From: Indolivaga alginatilytica
GTDB lineage: Bacteria > Bacteroidota > Bacteroidia > Bacteroidales > Dysgonomonadaceae
Length of the DNA: 64,000 nt
Direction: 5' to 3'
Assembly: GCF_003201355.1 (NCBI RefSeq)
Contig: NZ_QICL01000001.1
Span: 62,001 to 126,000, forward strand
The position numbers and the translations under genes are program-made. Positions 17,775 to 27,098 of this stretch are shown in pieces (position 1 is the stretch's first letter; each line of letters starts with the position of its first letter). The notes under the pieces are model-generated. The model worked only from the letters and a program-made list of their open reading frames with translations, had not been told where the DNA came from and made no database searches.

Positions 17775-17816
17775 CAGAGGTGTTAATATCACAACAAATA
17801 AAATGAAAACTCCCGT

Positions 17817-18512
17817 ATGCATTTAACAACTAAAGACAGAGTCCTTCAATTTATTGACTACAAAGGAATAAGCAAAGCTATATTTCTTAATGAAACCTCT
17901 ATAAAACGGGGATTCCTTGATAAAGACAAGCTAAGTGCTAGTGTTTCAGACATATTACTTGAAAAAATAATCCAAACTTATCCGGAGATAGATTTGGTAT
18001 GGTTAATAACCGGAAAAGGGAATATGTTAAAGAAAGGGCTTGTACATGGCAAAGAAACTATTAGCAGCTTCGAGTCGCAAAGCTATAACGAATATCCACC
18101 TGTTCCTGTATATACTTTAGATGCTGTAACCAATTCGAGCCATCCTGTATATAATGGACCGAAAGATGCAGAATCTGTATTATTAATACCTCACATGCCC
18201 AATTGTGATGCAGCCTTATATATTCATACAGATACAATGTATCCCATATTAAGAACGGGTGACATTGTCTGCTACAAAAGGGTTTCGGATGTAAATAACA
18301 TATATTGGGGCGAAATGTATGTGATGGACATATCAAGACAAGAGGACGAAAATTATCTGACTCTAAAATACATACATAAATCAGACTTGGGAGACGATTA
18401 TATAAGCCTTTGCAGTCACAACCCTATATATCCGCCTCAGGATATCCTGAAAAAGAATATAAATAGAATGGGACTCGTTAAAGTCTGTATACGCTACAAC
18501 TGTCTCGTTTAA
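17817..18512 (+). CDS. HTH regulator with LexA/CI-like S24 domain
   Basis: 231 aa. The N-terminal XRE-type DNA-binding region (about 5-70) ends in PEIDLVWLITGKGNML, the typical tail of Bacteroidetes CI-like repressors. The C-terminal half is S24-like: LYIHTDTMYPILRTGDIVCYKRV (135-157) and LTLKYIHK with Lys184 in the catalytic-Lys position. The usual Ser-Met nucleophile pair reads Thr140-Met141, so self-cleavage may be altered or lost. No phage or SOS genes are adjacent. It is convergent with fba, with a shared terminator between them. Confidence 0.82.
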   Translation: MHLTTKDRVLQFIDYKGISKAIFLNETSIKRGFLDKDKLSASVSDILLEKIIQTYPEIDLVWLITGKGNMLKKGLVHGKETISSFESQSYNEYPPVPVYTLDAVTNSSHPVYNGPKDAESVLLIPHMPNCDAALYIHTDTMYPILRTGDIVCYKRVSDVNNIYWGEMYVMDISRQEDENYLTLKYIHKSDLGDDYISLCSHNPIYPPQDILKKNINRMGLVKVCIRYNCLV

Positions 18513-18563
18513 GAATAAGATAACGACAAACAAACACTCCAATTAAGACCGTACCTAAAAAAC

Positions 18564-18600
18564 GAAAGGGTTTCAAATAAATTTGAAACCCTTTCTCTAT
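18564..18600. terminator. Bidirectional terminator
   Basis: A near-perfect palindrome, arms GAAAGGGTTTCAAAT (18564-18578) and ATTTGAAACCCTTTC (18581-18595), between convergent genes. Confidence 0.88.
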
Positions 18601-18619
18601 TTTAAATGTACTTCTACAA

Positions 18620-19615
18620 TTATGCTTTACCTGCACTACCTAGTACAGCTTCGATTTTGTGTTTGTACAATTTCTTCATATTATCACGAGCTGGTCCAAG
18701 ATATTTACGTGGATCAAATTCTTCTGGTTTAGTAGCAAAAACTTCACGAACAGCAGCAGTCAAAGCAAGACGGCTATCTGAGTCGATATTGATTTTACAT
18801 ACAGCAGAAGCAGCCGCTTTACGCAATTGTTCTTCCGGAATACCGATAGTATCTTTCAATGCACCACCGTATTTGTTGATAAGAGCAACTTGATCTTGTG
18901 GAACCGAAGATGCACCGTGTAATACGATAGGGAAACCTGGAAGTTCTTTTTCACAAGCTTCAAGTACATCAAAACGTAAGGGAGGTGGAATTAATACACC
19001 ATTAGCGTCTTTAGTACATTGTGCCGGAGTAAATTTGTTAGCTCCGTGAGAAGTACCAATTGAAATAGCTAAAGAATCGCAACCTGTTTTAGAAACAAAG
19101 TCAACAACTTCTTCTGGTTTTGTATATGTATGGTGTTCTGCAACAACATCATCTTCAACACCTGCTAATATACCAAGTTCACCTTCAACAGTTACGTCAA
19201 ATTGGTGAGCGTATTCTACTACTCTTTTAGTAAGAGCAACGTTTTCGTCATATGGAAGGTGTGAACCATCGATCATTACTGAAGAGAAACCTGAATCGAT
19301 ACAGTCTTTACAAGTTTCGAAAGTATCACCATGGTCAAGGTGAAGTACGATTTGAGGTTTTTCCCAACCTAAACTTTTTGCGTACTCAACAGCTCCTTGA
19401 AGCATGTAACGCAATAAAATAGGATTAGCGTACTGACGTGCACCTTTAGACGCCTGAACGATAACTGGCGATTTTGTTTCAGCTGCAGCCTGAACGATAG
19501 CCTGCAACTGCTCCATATTATTAACATTGAACGCAGGAATTGCATATCCGCCTTTTACTGCTTTTGCGAACATGTCTCTTGTGTTAACAAGACCTAATTC
19601 TTTGTAACTTACCAT
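18620..19615 (-). CDS. fba: Class II fructose-1,6-bisphosphate aldolase
   Basis: 331 aa, a zinc-dependent aldolase of glycolysis and gluconeogenesis. Motifs are YAIPAFNVNNMEQLQAI, VILHLDHGDTFE-type zinc region (IVLHLDHGDTFETCKDCID), SVMIDGSHLPYDENV, VEGELGILAGVEDDV, SLAISIGTSHGANKF, IVLHGASSVP and CKINIDSDSR. The frame is open further upstream, but the conserved start is MVSYKELGLVNTRDMFAKA at 19615. Codon choice appears cleaner than in the neighbours, consistent with high expression. Confidence 0.95.
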   Translation of the reverse strand: MVSYKELGLVNTRDMFAKAVKGGYAIPAFNVNNMEQLQAIVQAAAETKSPVIVQASKGARQYANPILLRYMLQGAVEYAKSLGWEKPQIVLHLDHGDTFETCKDCIDSGFSSVMIDGSHLPYDENVALTKRVVEYAHQFDVTVEGELGILAGVEDDVVAEHHTYTKPEEVVDFVSKTGCDSLAISIGTSHGANKFTPAQCTKDANGVLIPPPLRFDVLEACEKELPGFPIVLHGASSVPQDQVALINKYGGALKDTIGIPEEQLRKAAASAVCKINIDSDSRLALTAAVREVFATKPEEFDPRKYLGPARDNMKKLYKHKIEAVLGSAGKA

Positions 19616-19665
19616 TGTTTTAATTTTATTATAATAATTATTGATAGAATATTTATTCTTTAATA

Positions 19666-19673
19666 CAAAAGTA
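19666..19673 (-). promoter_or_regulatory. -7 element of fba
   Basis: TACTTTTG on the minus strand, 50 nt before the ATG at 19615. It lies inside the upstream open frame, which supports the downstream start. Confidence 0.55.
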
Positions 19674-20099
19674 AAAAATAAATATGAATAAACTAGCTTT
19701 ACACGAATCAAAAATTGAGATTTAGATACCTGCTTAACCTATATTTAATACTCTTTTCGGAACCTGATAATATACCACATTAATGGTATTGGGGTTTTAT
19801 ATAACAATCTTCATCTTTGCATCAATCTATCATTATAACATAAAATCGAAGGCAAAGTTCAACAGCACTACGATTGCCGAGCAGAGTCCTTTGATCATAA
19901 ACAAGTTAACCTGATTCATTATATCCACAGGTATAAAAACTAAGTTCTCACATCTCAACTTAGAATAGTTATAAATTAGCTATAAAATACATATAATTGA
20001 ATTCTGCTAATCACCTGAATTAGTAGGACTTATTTTTCCATATAGAAAACAAGCTTTCCAATATAAAAAAGTGCGCTTTTTTGTTCCATCCTAAATTGG

Positions 20100-20107
20100 T
20101 AAATTTG
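20100..20107 (+). promoter_or_regulatory. Candidate -7 element of rbr
   Basis: TAAATTTG with an upstream TTTG at 20080-20083 (spacing 16, a little short). It predicts a leader of about 110 nt. Confidence 0.5.
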
Positions 20108-20226
20108 TAAGTATCAACTAGAAAGATCCAAGAATGTTTATGATAATTAATAATATCATAATACCAACTGTACACCTTAAATAAGAGATACAACAGATCA
20201 ACTAAATAAATTAAACTATCAAAATC

Positions 20227-20805
20227 ATGGAAAAAAGTATCAAAGGTACAGAAACTGAGAAATGTCTTTTAACCTCGTTTGCAGGTGAGTCTCAAGCCAG
20301 AATGCGTTACACCATGTTCGCAAAAGCGGCTAAAAATGAGGGATTCGAACAAATTGCAGCTATCTTCATGGAAACAGCCGAACAAGAAAAAGAACATGCC
20401 GAACGTATGTTCAACTACCTTGAAGGCGGAATGGTAGAGATCACTGCCTCTTATCCGGCAGGAAAGATCGGTACTACTGCCGAAAACCTGATAGAAGCTG
20501 CTGCCGGAGAACATGACGAGTGGGCATCAGAATACCCTAAATTTGCAGATATAGCAGAAGCCGAAGGTTTCAAACAAATAGCTGTAATGTATCGCATGAT
20601 CGCCAAGGTTGAAAACATGCACGAAGACCGTTACAAAGCTCTTCTGACAAGAGTAGAAAGCGGAGAAGTGTTTATGCGTGAAGAGCCTATCGAATGGCAA
20701 TGTATCAATTGCGGTTTTGTGATTAAGAGCAAAACTGCTCCTAAACAATGTCCTGCCTGTTTGCATCCGCAAGCATATTTCGAACCGCTTAAGTGGAACT
20801 TCTAA
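20227..20805 (+). CDS. rbr: Rubrerythrin
   Basis: A 192 aa cytosolic peroxidase that detoxifies hydrogen peroxide in anaerobes. The diiron ferritin-like domain supplies Glu21, the E54-K-E-H57 motif, Glu95 and E129-N-M-H132. The C-terminal rubredoxin domain has CxxC pairs Cys159/162 and Cys175/178. The family-typical end is PLKWNF. It is monocistronic, with a hairpin terminator at 20921-20962. Its stop codon is the first codon of a dispersed element. Confidence 0.96.
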   Translation: MEKSIKGTETEKCLLTSFAGESQARMRYTMFAKAAKNEGFEQIAAIFMETAEQEKEHAERMFNYLEGGMVEITASYPAGKIGTTAENLIEAAAGEHDEWASEYPKFADIAEAEGFKQIAVMYRMIAKVENMHEDRYKALLTRVESGEVFMREEPIEWQCINCGFVIKSKTAPKQCPACLHPQAYFEPLKWNF

Positions 20806-20903
20806 GGTCGCAGACCTCTCTATAGCTTTGGCTGGTATAATAATTAAAGGTAGTTATGGCTACGAAATGTAGCAATAAATAGTTGGATTACTTAATTTAA
20901 GTA
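20803..20903 (+). repeat. Dispersed GGTC element at the rbr stop
   Basis: TAAGGTCgcaGACCTC, then CTATAGCTTTGGCTGG. The distal box GCAATAAATAGTTGGATTACTTAA lies about 70 nt downstream. One of the most complete copies; the first TAA is the rbr stop. Confidence 0.75.
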
Positions 20904-20920
20904 GCCTTATAAAGAAACAT

Positions 20921-20962
20921 AAAAGTTTGCACTTATAGAAGTAGTGCAAACTTTTTCTTTTT
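20921..20962 (+). terminator. Terminator downstream of rbr
   Basis: Arms AAAAGTTTGCAC (20921-20932) and GTGCAAACTTTT (20944-20955), followed by TCTTTTT. Confidence 0.87.
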
Positions 20963-20991
20963 AGAATCAATTACAATATTGTTATAAAAAC

Positions 20992-20999
20992 TATATTTG
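20992..20999 (+). promoter_or_regulatory. -7 element of the transglutaminase operon
   Basis: TATATTTG, 59 nt before ATG 21058. A dispersed-element core (21011-21026) would lie in the 5' leader. Confidence 0.5.
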
Positions 21000-21010
21000 C
21001 AAACAGAATT

Positions 21011-21045
21011 CAAGGTCTAAGACCTTTTTATTGCGACATTACTTA
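21011..21045 (+). repeat. Dispersed GGTC element in a 5' leader
   Basis: CAAGGTCtaaGACCTTTTTATTGC. Its TTG at 21031 is a spurious in-frame start for the next gene. Confidence 0.7.
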
Positions 21046-21057
21046 ATATTAGCTCAT

Positions 21058-22896
21058 ATGCGGTTAATTTTGACCTTATCCTTACTAATACTATTCATAC
21101 ATACAGCTCTCGCTGATGAAACTCCTTCGAGCGAAATCATTAATTCGGTATCTCACAGGCAAGTGAAAGATGGTAAATTAACAGTCAGCGACACCCTCAC
21201 CATCCAGATAAACAATCGTGATGGAGACGATCATGCAGAAATCCTGATACCTTACTCTAAAGGCGACAAACTTTCCATTGGCGATGCATGGATTGAGGAT
21301 ATGTCGGGTAATATTATCAGAAAACTCAAAGGCAAAGAAATTTTAGACCGGAGTTTTATTTCCAATATATCGCTTTATGAAGACGATTTCGTGAAGGAAT
21401 TCGAACTCAAACACAATCAATATCCCTACAAAATTGTATACTCCTATAAAATGACCTTTAATAAGTTCTTTCAGATAGCATCGTATGACTACAGAAACAA
21501 AAGTCGAAAAATAAGAAATTCGACAATTATAGTTGAAACAACCGAAGATCAGCCCATTAAATACAAACAAAAAAACATTAATAACCCTAAAATAGAAACA
21601 ACGGCTAAAACAATACGCTATATATGGCAATTTAGCTACGATCCGTTGAAAGGAGAAGTCAATGCATCCATCAACAATAGCAAGGCTCCTTTATTGGAAA
21701 TCATACCTCTCCACTTCACATATGGAGTAAGCGGGAGTTTAGAGAATTGGCAAACCTTCGGAAACTGGGTATACCGTTTAAATGCAGGTAAGGATATTTT
21801 ACCCGAATCCGAAACAAAAAAGATAGACGAACTCCTCAACGGAGTAAAAAACGACCGGGAAAAAGCGAAAATACTATACCGTTATTTACAGGATTACAAT
21901 CGCTACATCAATGTAAAATTGAATGTAGGCGGATTGCAAACGCACTCGGCAGAATATGTAGCAATCAATCGGTATGGAGATTGCAAGGCTCTGACTAATT
22001 ACATGCAGGCAATACTAAAATACGCGGGAATAAAATCTTATTATACCCTCATCAATGCGGATGACCGTGTAGAAGATATTGACCCCGACTTTGCCTCTCA
22101 GGCTTTCAACCATGTCATACTTACCATTCCATTCGGTAATGATACTACGTTTTTAGAATGCACCAGTAATAATCTGCCATTCGGATACATTCATGCATCT
22201 ATTCAAAACAGAAAAGCATTACTCATATCCGAGAAAAATAGCCGGCTTATTACAACTCCGGCACAAAGTCCGAAAGATGTGCTATGCAATCGCAATATAA
22301 TAACGCGGTTAAATACCGATAATTCGGCAAGAACTGAGATTTTAATAACCCAACGGGGAGTAGAATATGAAGCAGCTAATTATATATCTACAAATATCAA
22401 CAAAAATACAGTCGATAAATACATACGCAATAATATACTCGAAGGATCGTTTGATTTAATCAATTTCAACTTCATAAAAGCATCGCGCGACAGTGCCAAA
22501 ATACAATTGCAGGTCGAATGCAAGATGCACAGTCTTTATAAAAAATTCGGGAATAATATTTCCATAACTCCCTATTCTCTAAAAATACCTTATTACGAAA
22601 ATGCGGATAAAAGGATTCAGGATGTACAAATAGACCTTCCTCAGTATTATGAAGATAGTCTTGTTTATGAGATTCCGAATGCTACCATAAATAAAACTCC
22701 GCCAAATGTACAGATAATAACTCCCTACGGACATTATCTTTTACAGTTCGAGGCAAAAGACAATCAATTTTCAGTTTATAAATCAATACTGATAAAAGCC
22801 GGTAACTACCCTTTAGCCGAATACGGTAAATTCCATGAGTTTATCCAGCAACTCAGAAATCTCGAAATAAAAAATTATTATATAGAAGTACTATGA
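21058..22896 (+). CDS. Secreted DUF3857/transglutaminase-like protein
   Basis: 612 aa. A signal peptide (MRLILTLSLLILFIHTALA) is followed by a DUF3857 beta-rich domain (about 20-220) and a transglutaminase-like papain-fold domain. The latter has the catalytic triad candidates Cys309 in YGDCKALTNYM, His352 in FNHVI and an acid in LECT. These proteins are periplasmic and of unknown substrate. I use the ATG at 21058 rather than an in-frame TTG within the repeat. The stop overlaps the next gene in ATGA, so the two are translationally coupled. Confidence 0.83.
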   Translation: MRLILTLSLLILFIHTALADETPSSEIINSVSHRQVKDGKLTVSDTLTIQINNRDGDDHAEILIPYSKGDKLSIGDAWIEDMSGNIIRKLKGKEILDRSFISNISLYEDDFVKEFELKHNQYPYKIVYSYKMTFNKFFQIASYDYRNKSRKIRNSTIIVETTEDQPIKYKQKNINNPKIETTAKTIRYIWQFSYDPLKGEVNASINNSKAPLLEIIPLHFTYGVSGSLENWQTFGNWVYRLNAGKDILPESETKKIDELLNGVKNDREKAKILYRYLQDYNRYINVKLNVGGLQTHSAEYVAINRYGDCKALTNYMQAILKYAGIKSYYTLINADDRVEDIDPDFASQAFNHVILTIPFGNDTTFLECTSNNLPFGYIHASIQNRKALLISEKNSRLITTPAQSPKDVLCNRNIITRLNTDNSARTEILITQRGVEYEAANYISTNINKNTVDKYIRNNILEGSFDLINFNFIKASRDSAKIQLQVECKMHSLYKKFGNNISITPYSLKIPYYENADKRIQDVQIDLPQYYEDSLVYEIPNATINKTPPNVQIITPYGHYLLQFEAKDNQFSVYKSILIKAGNYPLAEYGKFHEFIQQLRNLEIKNYYIEVL

Positions 22897-24854
22897 AAAC
22901 AATAATCCTATGTGTTCTTGTGGCTCTAGCTCCACTAATCGGCAATGCTCAGGAGAACTATTCGGAAGAATACGGCAAGGTTACCCAGTACGAAATTTCG
23001 ATGACTGAATATGCCGCCGACCCCGAAGCAGAAGCCGTAGTAATATACGACATCGGCACTAATTATTTTCAAGGAGATGATAATCGTGGTTTCCTTCTTC
23101 ATATGGAGAAGAAAACCAAAATAAAAGTATTGAAAGCCGCCGGAACGGAGTATGCTAAAATAGAAATTCCTTTTTATACGGATAACCGAAACGGAGAATC
23201 TGTAATAGATATAGAAGCAACAATATATAATCTGGACAATGGAAAACCGACAAAAAGCTTCCTCGATCCAAAAAAAATATTCGAAGAAAAGATCAACGAT
23301 GATGTATCGGTAAAAAAAATCGCCCTTCCTGATGTAAGGGAAGGCTCGGTCATAGAGTTTAAATATCATATTGTCACCCCGTTTTTCTTTCACATGCGTA
23401 AATGGGATTTTCAGCAAAAAATACCCGTCATACATAGTCAGCTTATTTATAAAGCAATTCCTTACTATGAATACACCTACATTGTAAGGGGTACAAAAAA
23501 GTTTGACGAATTCGATTCAGTAACAAAAAATCACGATATACGGTTTGGTTCACTGCTATATCAAGAAAAAATCTACACATTTGGCATGAAAAACCTTCCG
23601 GCTTTTAGAGACGAAGAATTTATCAGTGCCGAAGAAGATTATATGGTCAGCATAAATTTCCAGATTTCTAAAATTTATTTTGCCCAAGGAGGTAATCAAA
23701 ACTATATATCGACATGGCCTGCCCTATGTGATGACTTTTTGAAAAGAGACGATTTTGGAAAATATATAAAAAACAGCGAGAAGGAAGGTAAAAAACTTCT
23801 CCCTACGCTCGACCTTGCCAATAAATCGCAACTCGATCAGGCAATTGAGATTTCCCAATATGTAAAGACCATGTTCAAATGGGATGAAGTAAACAGTAAA
23901 TTTGCAGCAGATAACTTATCCGGCTTCTTAAAATCGAAAAGCGGTAATGCGGCAAACATCAATTTATACCTTATCGGTCTTCTTAAAGCGGCAAATATAA
24001 CCGTTAACCCACTTGTTTTAAGTACACGGAATCATGGAGCAGTAAGTAAAAGCCATCCGTTTCAACAGTTTCTCAATTATGTAATTGCTCAGGTCGAAAT
24101 AGATGGAAAAACCTATTTTATAGATGCAACTGAACCCTTGCGTTATTTCGATGAATTGCCCATCCGCTGCACCAATGTCGAAGCATTAGTGGTTAAGCCT
24201 AAAACAGAAGAATGGATTGTTACTACTCAGAAAGAAATTTCCCGTACAAGTAAAGCGTTCAAAATTAACGTTATGCCTGAACTACAGACACTGGATGTGA
24301 ATATACAATATACACTTTCGGGACAGGATGCATACCAATTTCGCAATATATACGATGGCAAAGATGATAACCTAGTGAACTACTTTAAGAAAAACAACAA
24401 TGTAAATATCTCAGATAGTCTGACTATAACTAATTACAAGGAGATGGATAAGCCTTTCAGTTTCTCTTTTCAGTCAAATACAGGATTCGAAAAAGCATCG
24501 GATAAACTATTTATACACCCCTTCTGTAATTTGTCGGTTTCAGACAATATGTTTAAGCAGGAAAGCCGCACACTTCCTATCGACTTGATCTACCTGCGTA
24601 ATGTCGATTATAAGTCCGAAATAGAAATACCCGAGGGATATAAAGTAGAATACCTGCCTAAAGAACTGAAACACGACAGCCGATTGATGTCGATCAACTA
24701 CTCAGCTAAAAAGGTAGATAATAAAATAGAAGTCACTGCCGGATATTTCTTTAATACGAATCTTTATGATGCGAAAGATTATGTACGCCTCAAATATTCG
24801 TATGCAGAAATAATCAAACAGTTTACAGATATGATTGTATTGGCAAAAGAATAA
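22893..24854 (+). CDS. DUF3857/transglutaminase-like protein, active-site Cys and His missing
   Basis: 653 aa with a signal peptide (residues 1-19, ending GNAQ) and the same two-domain plan as the upstream gene. In the transglutaminase region the Cys position reads GNAANINLYL (Ala353) and the His position reads LNYVI (Tyr396), while the Asp in FIDATEP (Asp411) is kept. This suggests a non-catalytic partner or scaffold. The 4-nt overlap with the upstream gene implies matched expression and possibly a complex. The C-terminal region is beta-rich and unrecognised. Confidence 0.8.
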   Translation: MKTIILCVLVALAPLIGNAQENYSEEYGKVTQYEISMTEYAADPEAEAVVIYDIGTNYFQGDDNRGFLLHMEKKTKIKVLKAAGTEYAKIEIPFYTDNRNGESVIDIEATIYNLDNGKPTKSFLDPKKIFEEKINDDVSVKKIALPDVREGSVIEFKYHIVTPFFFHMRKWDFQQKIPVIHSQLIYKAIPYYEYTYIVRGTKKFDEFDSVTKNHDIRFGSLLYQEKIYTFGMKNLPAFRDEEFISAEEDYMVSINFQISKIYFAQGGNQNYISTWPALCDDFLKRDDFGKYIKNSEKEGKKLLPTLDLANKSQLDQAIEISQYVKTMFKWDEVNSKFAADNLSGFLKSKSGNAANINLYLIGLLKAANITVNPLVLSTRNHGAVSKSHPFQQFLNYVIAQVEIDGKTYFIDATEPLRYFDELPIRCTNVEALVVKPKTEEWIVTTQKEISRTSKAFKINVMPELQTLDVNIQYTLSGQDAYQFRNIYDGKDDNLVNYFKKNNNVNISDSLTITNYKEMDKPFSFSFQSNTGFEKASDKLFIHPFCNLSVSDNMFKQESRTLPIDLIYLRNVDYKSEIEIPEGYKVEYLPKELKHDSRLMSINYSAKKVDNKIEVTAGYFFNTNLYDAKDYVRLKYSYAEIIKQFTDMIVLAKE

Positions 24855-24876
24855 AAATTATAACATACAGTAAAAA

Positions 24877-25344
24877 ATGATCATTATAAGAAAGAGAATA
24901 GTTTTTAGTAGAAATGATAAGACAAAACTTTGCATTATCCTGCTAAGTCTAATAGTTTTTATCGCTTCATTGACTCAAACTGCATTCACTTACGATGATT
25001 ATGATGGAGTGAAAACGCATTCTTCCATTTCCTTACTAATTATGGGAGGAATTGTAGTTGTGGGGGGTGGCTTGCTCGAATGGTTTATCTGGCTTGCAAA
25101 CCCACTATACTTGTTTGGGCTTTTTTATTTCTATACAAATAATCGGAAATGTATCTATTTTTTGGTCTCCGCATCAATCCTATCCCTATCATTTACAACA
25201 TGGAATGAAATCTTAGCAGCAGAGAATGGGCGTTTAGCAACGATAAAATCACTTGAATTAGGATACTGGCTCTGGGTAATAAGTATTTTGGTGTCTACAA
25301 TCGCAATAGCCATTTTTAAGATCAGACACAAAGTGGACAAATAG
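24877..25344 (+). CDS. Small integral membrane protein
   Basis: 155 aa with about four predicted transmembrane helices (roughly 20-36, 52-88 in one or two spans, 92-108, 125-145) and a basic N-terminus (MIIIRKRIVFSRNDKTK). No domain is recognised. It lies 22 nt after the second transglutaminase-like gene on the same strand and before a terminator, so it is probably the third gene of that operon. A role in the same periplasmic process is inference. Confidence 0.65.
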   Translation: MIIIRKRIVFSRNDKTKLCIILLSLIVFIASLTQTAFTYDDYDGVKTHSSISLLIMGGIVVVGGGLLEWFIWLANPLYLFGLFYFYTNNRKCIYFLVSASILSLSFTTWNEILAAENGRLATIKSLELGYWLWVISILVSTIAIAIFKIRHKVDK

Positions 25345-25370
25345 CTTGCAAATGATAAATTGGAAATAGA

Positions 25371-25407
25371 AAAGAGAGGAACTTGAAAAATTCCTCTCTT
25401 TTTTTAT
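25371..25407. terminator. Terminator between convergent genes
   Basis: Arms AAAGAGAGGAA (25371-25381) and TTCCTCTCTTT (25391-25401), then TTTTTATT. Confidence 0.87.
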
Positions 25408-25421
25408 TATCACTTCAAGTA

Positions 25422-26744
25422 TTAATCAGAAAGAGCCTCTGCACCCTCCCCATCTTTGTACCAATCGATTTTACGTGATACAAACATCACTATAGCCAAA
25501 GCTATAAACAGTCCGATACTGCCTAATAAAAGAGCCATATCTTCTAATTGAATAACCACATATAAGAATATATACAAGCCACTTAAAAATAATCCCATAA
25601 ACACAGTCTGCTTTTTCGATTTAAATATAGAATACGAATATGCCGTAATAAGAGTAACAATAGCCACAGCCGACACCAGATACGACCAATCGAAACCAAT
25701 ATGTTCCGACAATGCCAGTAACAAACTATAGAATAAAACCAAAGCAAAACTTACCAACAAATATTGAACAGGGTGTATTCGCCTCTTACTCAACAGCTCA
25801 ACCATGAAGAATACAAGAAAAGTAAGAGCTATAAACATAATGGCATACTTTACGGCACGCATCGTTTTCTGATAATGATCGACAGGTAGCAGAAGATCCA
25901 AACCTAACTTAGTACTACCGAAAGAATCATTCTTGCCCACCCACATTTGAGTATAGCTGCGATTGTAATCGAAAACATTCCATTGGGCATCAATTCCGTC
26001 TTTTATATCTGCCTTTTCGGTAGGTACATAATCGCCTGTATAAGCTACTGATTTCCAAGTAGAATTAAGATGCACGTTCGTTTGCTTTCCTATGGGCAGA
26101 AAATGCAAACCATCTGTACCGTTAAGTACCAAATCGAAGTCGAAATTGTAACTTTTCCCCATATCGGCAGGCGACAAAGGCATTTTAACCATTACTCCCG
26201 ACTTAATAAGATCGTTATCCGGCACACTCGGTAAAATCTCTTGCGGATGCCCGTTCAGATTAAATACAATCTTGTTTTTTACCCCTTGAAGATTCGATAT
26301 ACCCATAACGATATATGCTTCGTCCCACAAGATCTGAGACTCGTTTATATTCAGCTTAGTGTAATCGGGGAATATAAACTTGCCGTCAAAATGCATTGCA
26401 GATTGATAACTCAGAATTTTTTGTATTCCACGGGTTCGTTCTTCGGGCTTAATTTCTCCTGTCACATTATACTCTTCGGGCAGGCAATAAATAAAATTAG
26501 CTCCTGTCCCCTTTTCAACCAAACTCTGCTTATAAGGTAATACCAACACAGGGCCTGTTAATAATTGCCTGCCCCCCCATCTGTCGCTCATCTCTGTTTG
26601 TTCCGCAATCTTATTACCTTCACGCTCTTTGATAAGAGATTTCACCATTCCGATCGGAATCAACATCAATAAAGTCAATACAACTACTATTACAATTTTT
26701 GTAGTTAGAGTCTTTTTTCCAAAAAAATTCTGCATTGTTTCCAT
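25422..26744 (-). CDS. creD: CreD-like inner-membrane protein
   Basis: 440 aa. One N-terminal membrane helix (about 15-33) is followed by the family hallmark SDRWGGRQLLTGPVLVLPY, a large periplasmic domain (about 55-300), and a C-terminal bundle of about five or six helices. CreD is known as a membrane protein under CreBC control in enterobacteria, with an effect on envelope and beta-lactam/colicin phenotypes. Its biochemistry is unknown. Here it is the last gene of an operon with a winged-helix regulator and a small membrane protein, not CreBC. Confidence 0.88.
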   Translation of the reverse strand: METMQNFFGKKTLTTKIVIVVVLTLLMLIPIGMVKSLIKEREGNKIAEQTEMSDRWGGRQLLTGPVLVLPYKQSLVEKGTGANFIYCLPEEYNVTGEIKPEERTRGIQKILSYQSAMHFDGKFIFPDYTKLNINESQILWDEAYIVMGISNLQGVKNKIVFNLNGHPQEILPSVPDNDLIKSGVMVKMPLSPADMGKSYNFDFDLVLNGTDGLHFLPIGKQTNVHLNSTWKSVAYTGDYVPTEKADIKDGIDAQWNVFDYNRSYTQMWVGKNDSFGSTKLGLDLLLPVDHYQKTMRAVKYAIMFIALTFLVFFMVELLSKRRIHPVQYLLVSFALVLFYSLLLALSEHIGFDWSYLVSAVAIVTLITAYSYSIFKSKKQTVFMGLFLSGLYIFLYVVIQLEDMALLLGSIGLFIALAIVMFVSRKIDWYKDGEGAEALSD

Positions 26745-26795
26745 ATTTTCTATTTTAAAAGAACTTTGAAATTCAAAGTTTAAGATTAAAAAAAA

Positions 26796-27098
26796 TTATG
26801 ATAGAGGATTAATTAGTTTTTCGAGTGCATCAATATGTTCCTGAAATAGTTTTCGCCCCTGATCGGTGACGCTATAAGAGGTATTCGGCTTTCGTCCTAT
26901 AAACTGTTTCTTTACAACAATTACTTCTTCTTTCTCCAAAGCTTTAAGATGACTGGCCAGATTGCCGTCGGTCACATCAAGCAACTCCTTGATAGTATTA
27001 AAGTCGAGACTGTCATTAACAACCAATACCGACATAATACCCAGACGTATCCGACTGTCGAATATCTTATTTAGACCTGATATTATATCTTTCATCAT
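26796..27098 (-). CDS. Winged-helix transcriptional regulator of the creD operon
   Basis: A 100 aa single-domain winged HTH. It has the helix-turn-helix FNTIKELLDVTDGNLASHLKALEKEEVIVVKKQFIGRKPNTSYSVTDQGRKLF, typical of ArsR/PadR-like regulators that act as dimers. There is no metal-binding Cys set. ATGA overlap with the upstream membrane-protein gene couples translation, and creD follows 51 nt later. A regulator-membrane protein-CreD cluster is common in Bacteroidetes as I recall it. Local autoregulation is inferred. Confidence 0.83.
   Translation of the reverse strand: MMKDIISGLNKIFDSRIRLGIMSVLVVNDSLDFNTIKELLDVTDGNLASHLKALEKEEVIVVKKQFIGRKPNTSYSVTDQGRKLFQEHIDALEKLINPLS

Larger units (their letters stand above)
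17074..17816. other. 743-bp AT-rich spacer before the S24-type regulator
   Basis: After the hflX terminator it holds no convincing gene. It contains a perfect 14-bp palindrome TTAGTAATTACTAA (17613-17626) and a promoter at 17767-17774. A 22-codon ATG frame at about 17587 is possible but unsupported. The length and AT-richness suggest a regulatory region or decayed sequence. Confidence 0.5.
19616..20226. other. 611-bp divergent promoter region, no gene seen
   Basis: It separates fba and rbr. It holds the fba promoter at its left end and an rbr promoter candidate at 20100-20107. The middle is AT-rich without coding potential or obvious structure. Confidence 0.55.

Noticed and set aside
17817-18512. 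Prophage repressor marking an integrated phage
   Set aside because: No integrase, structural or replication genes and no attachment-site duplication are visible around it.
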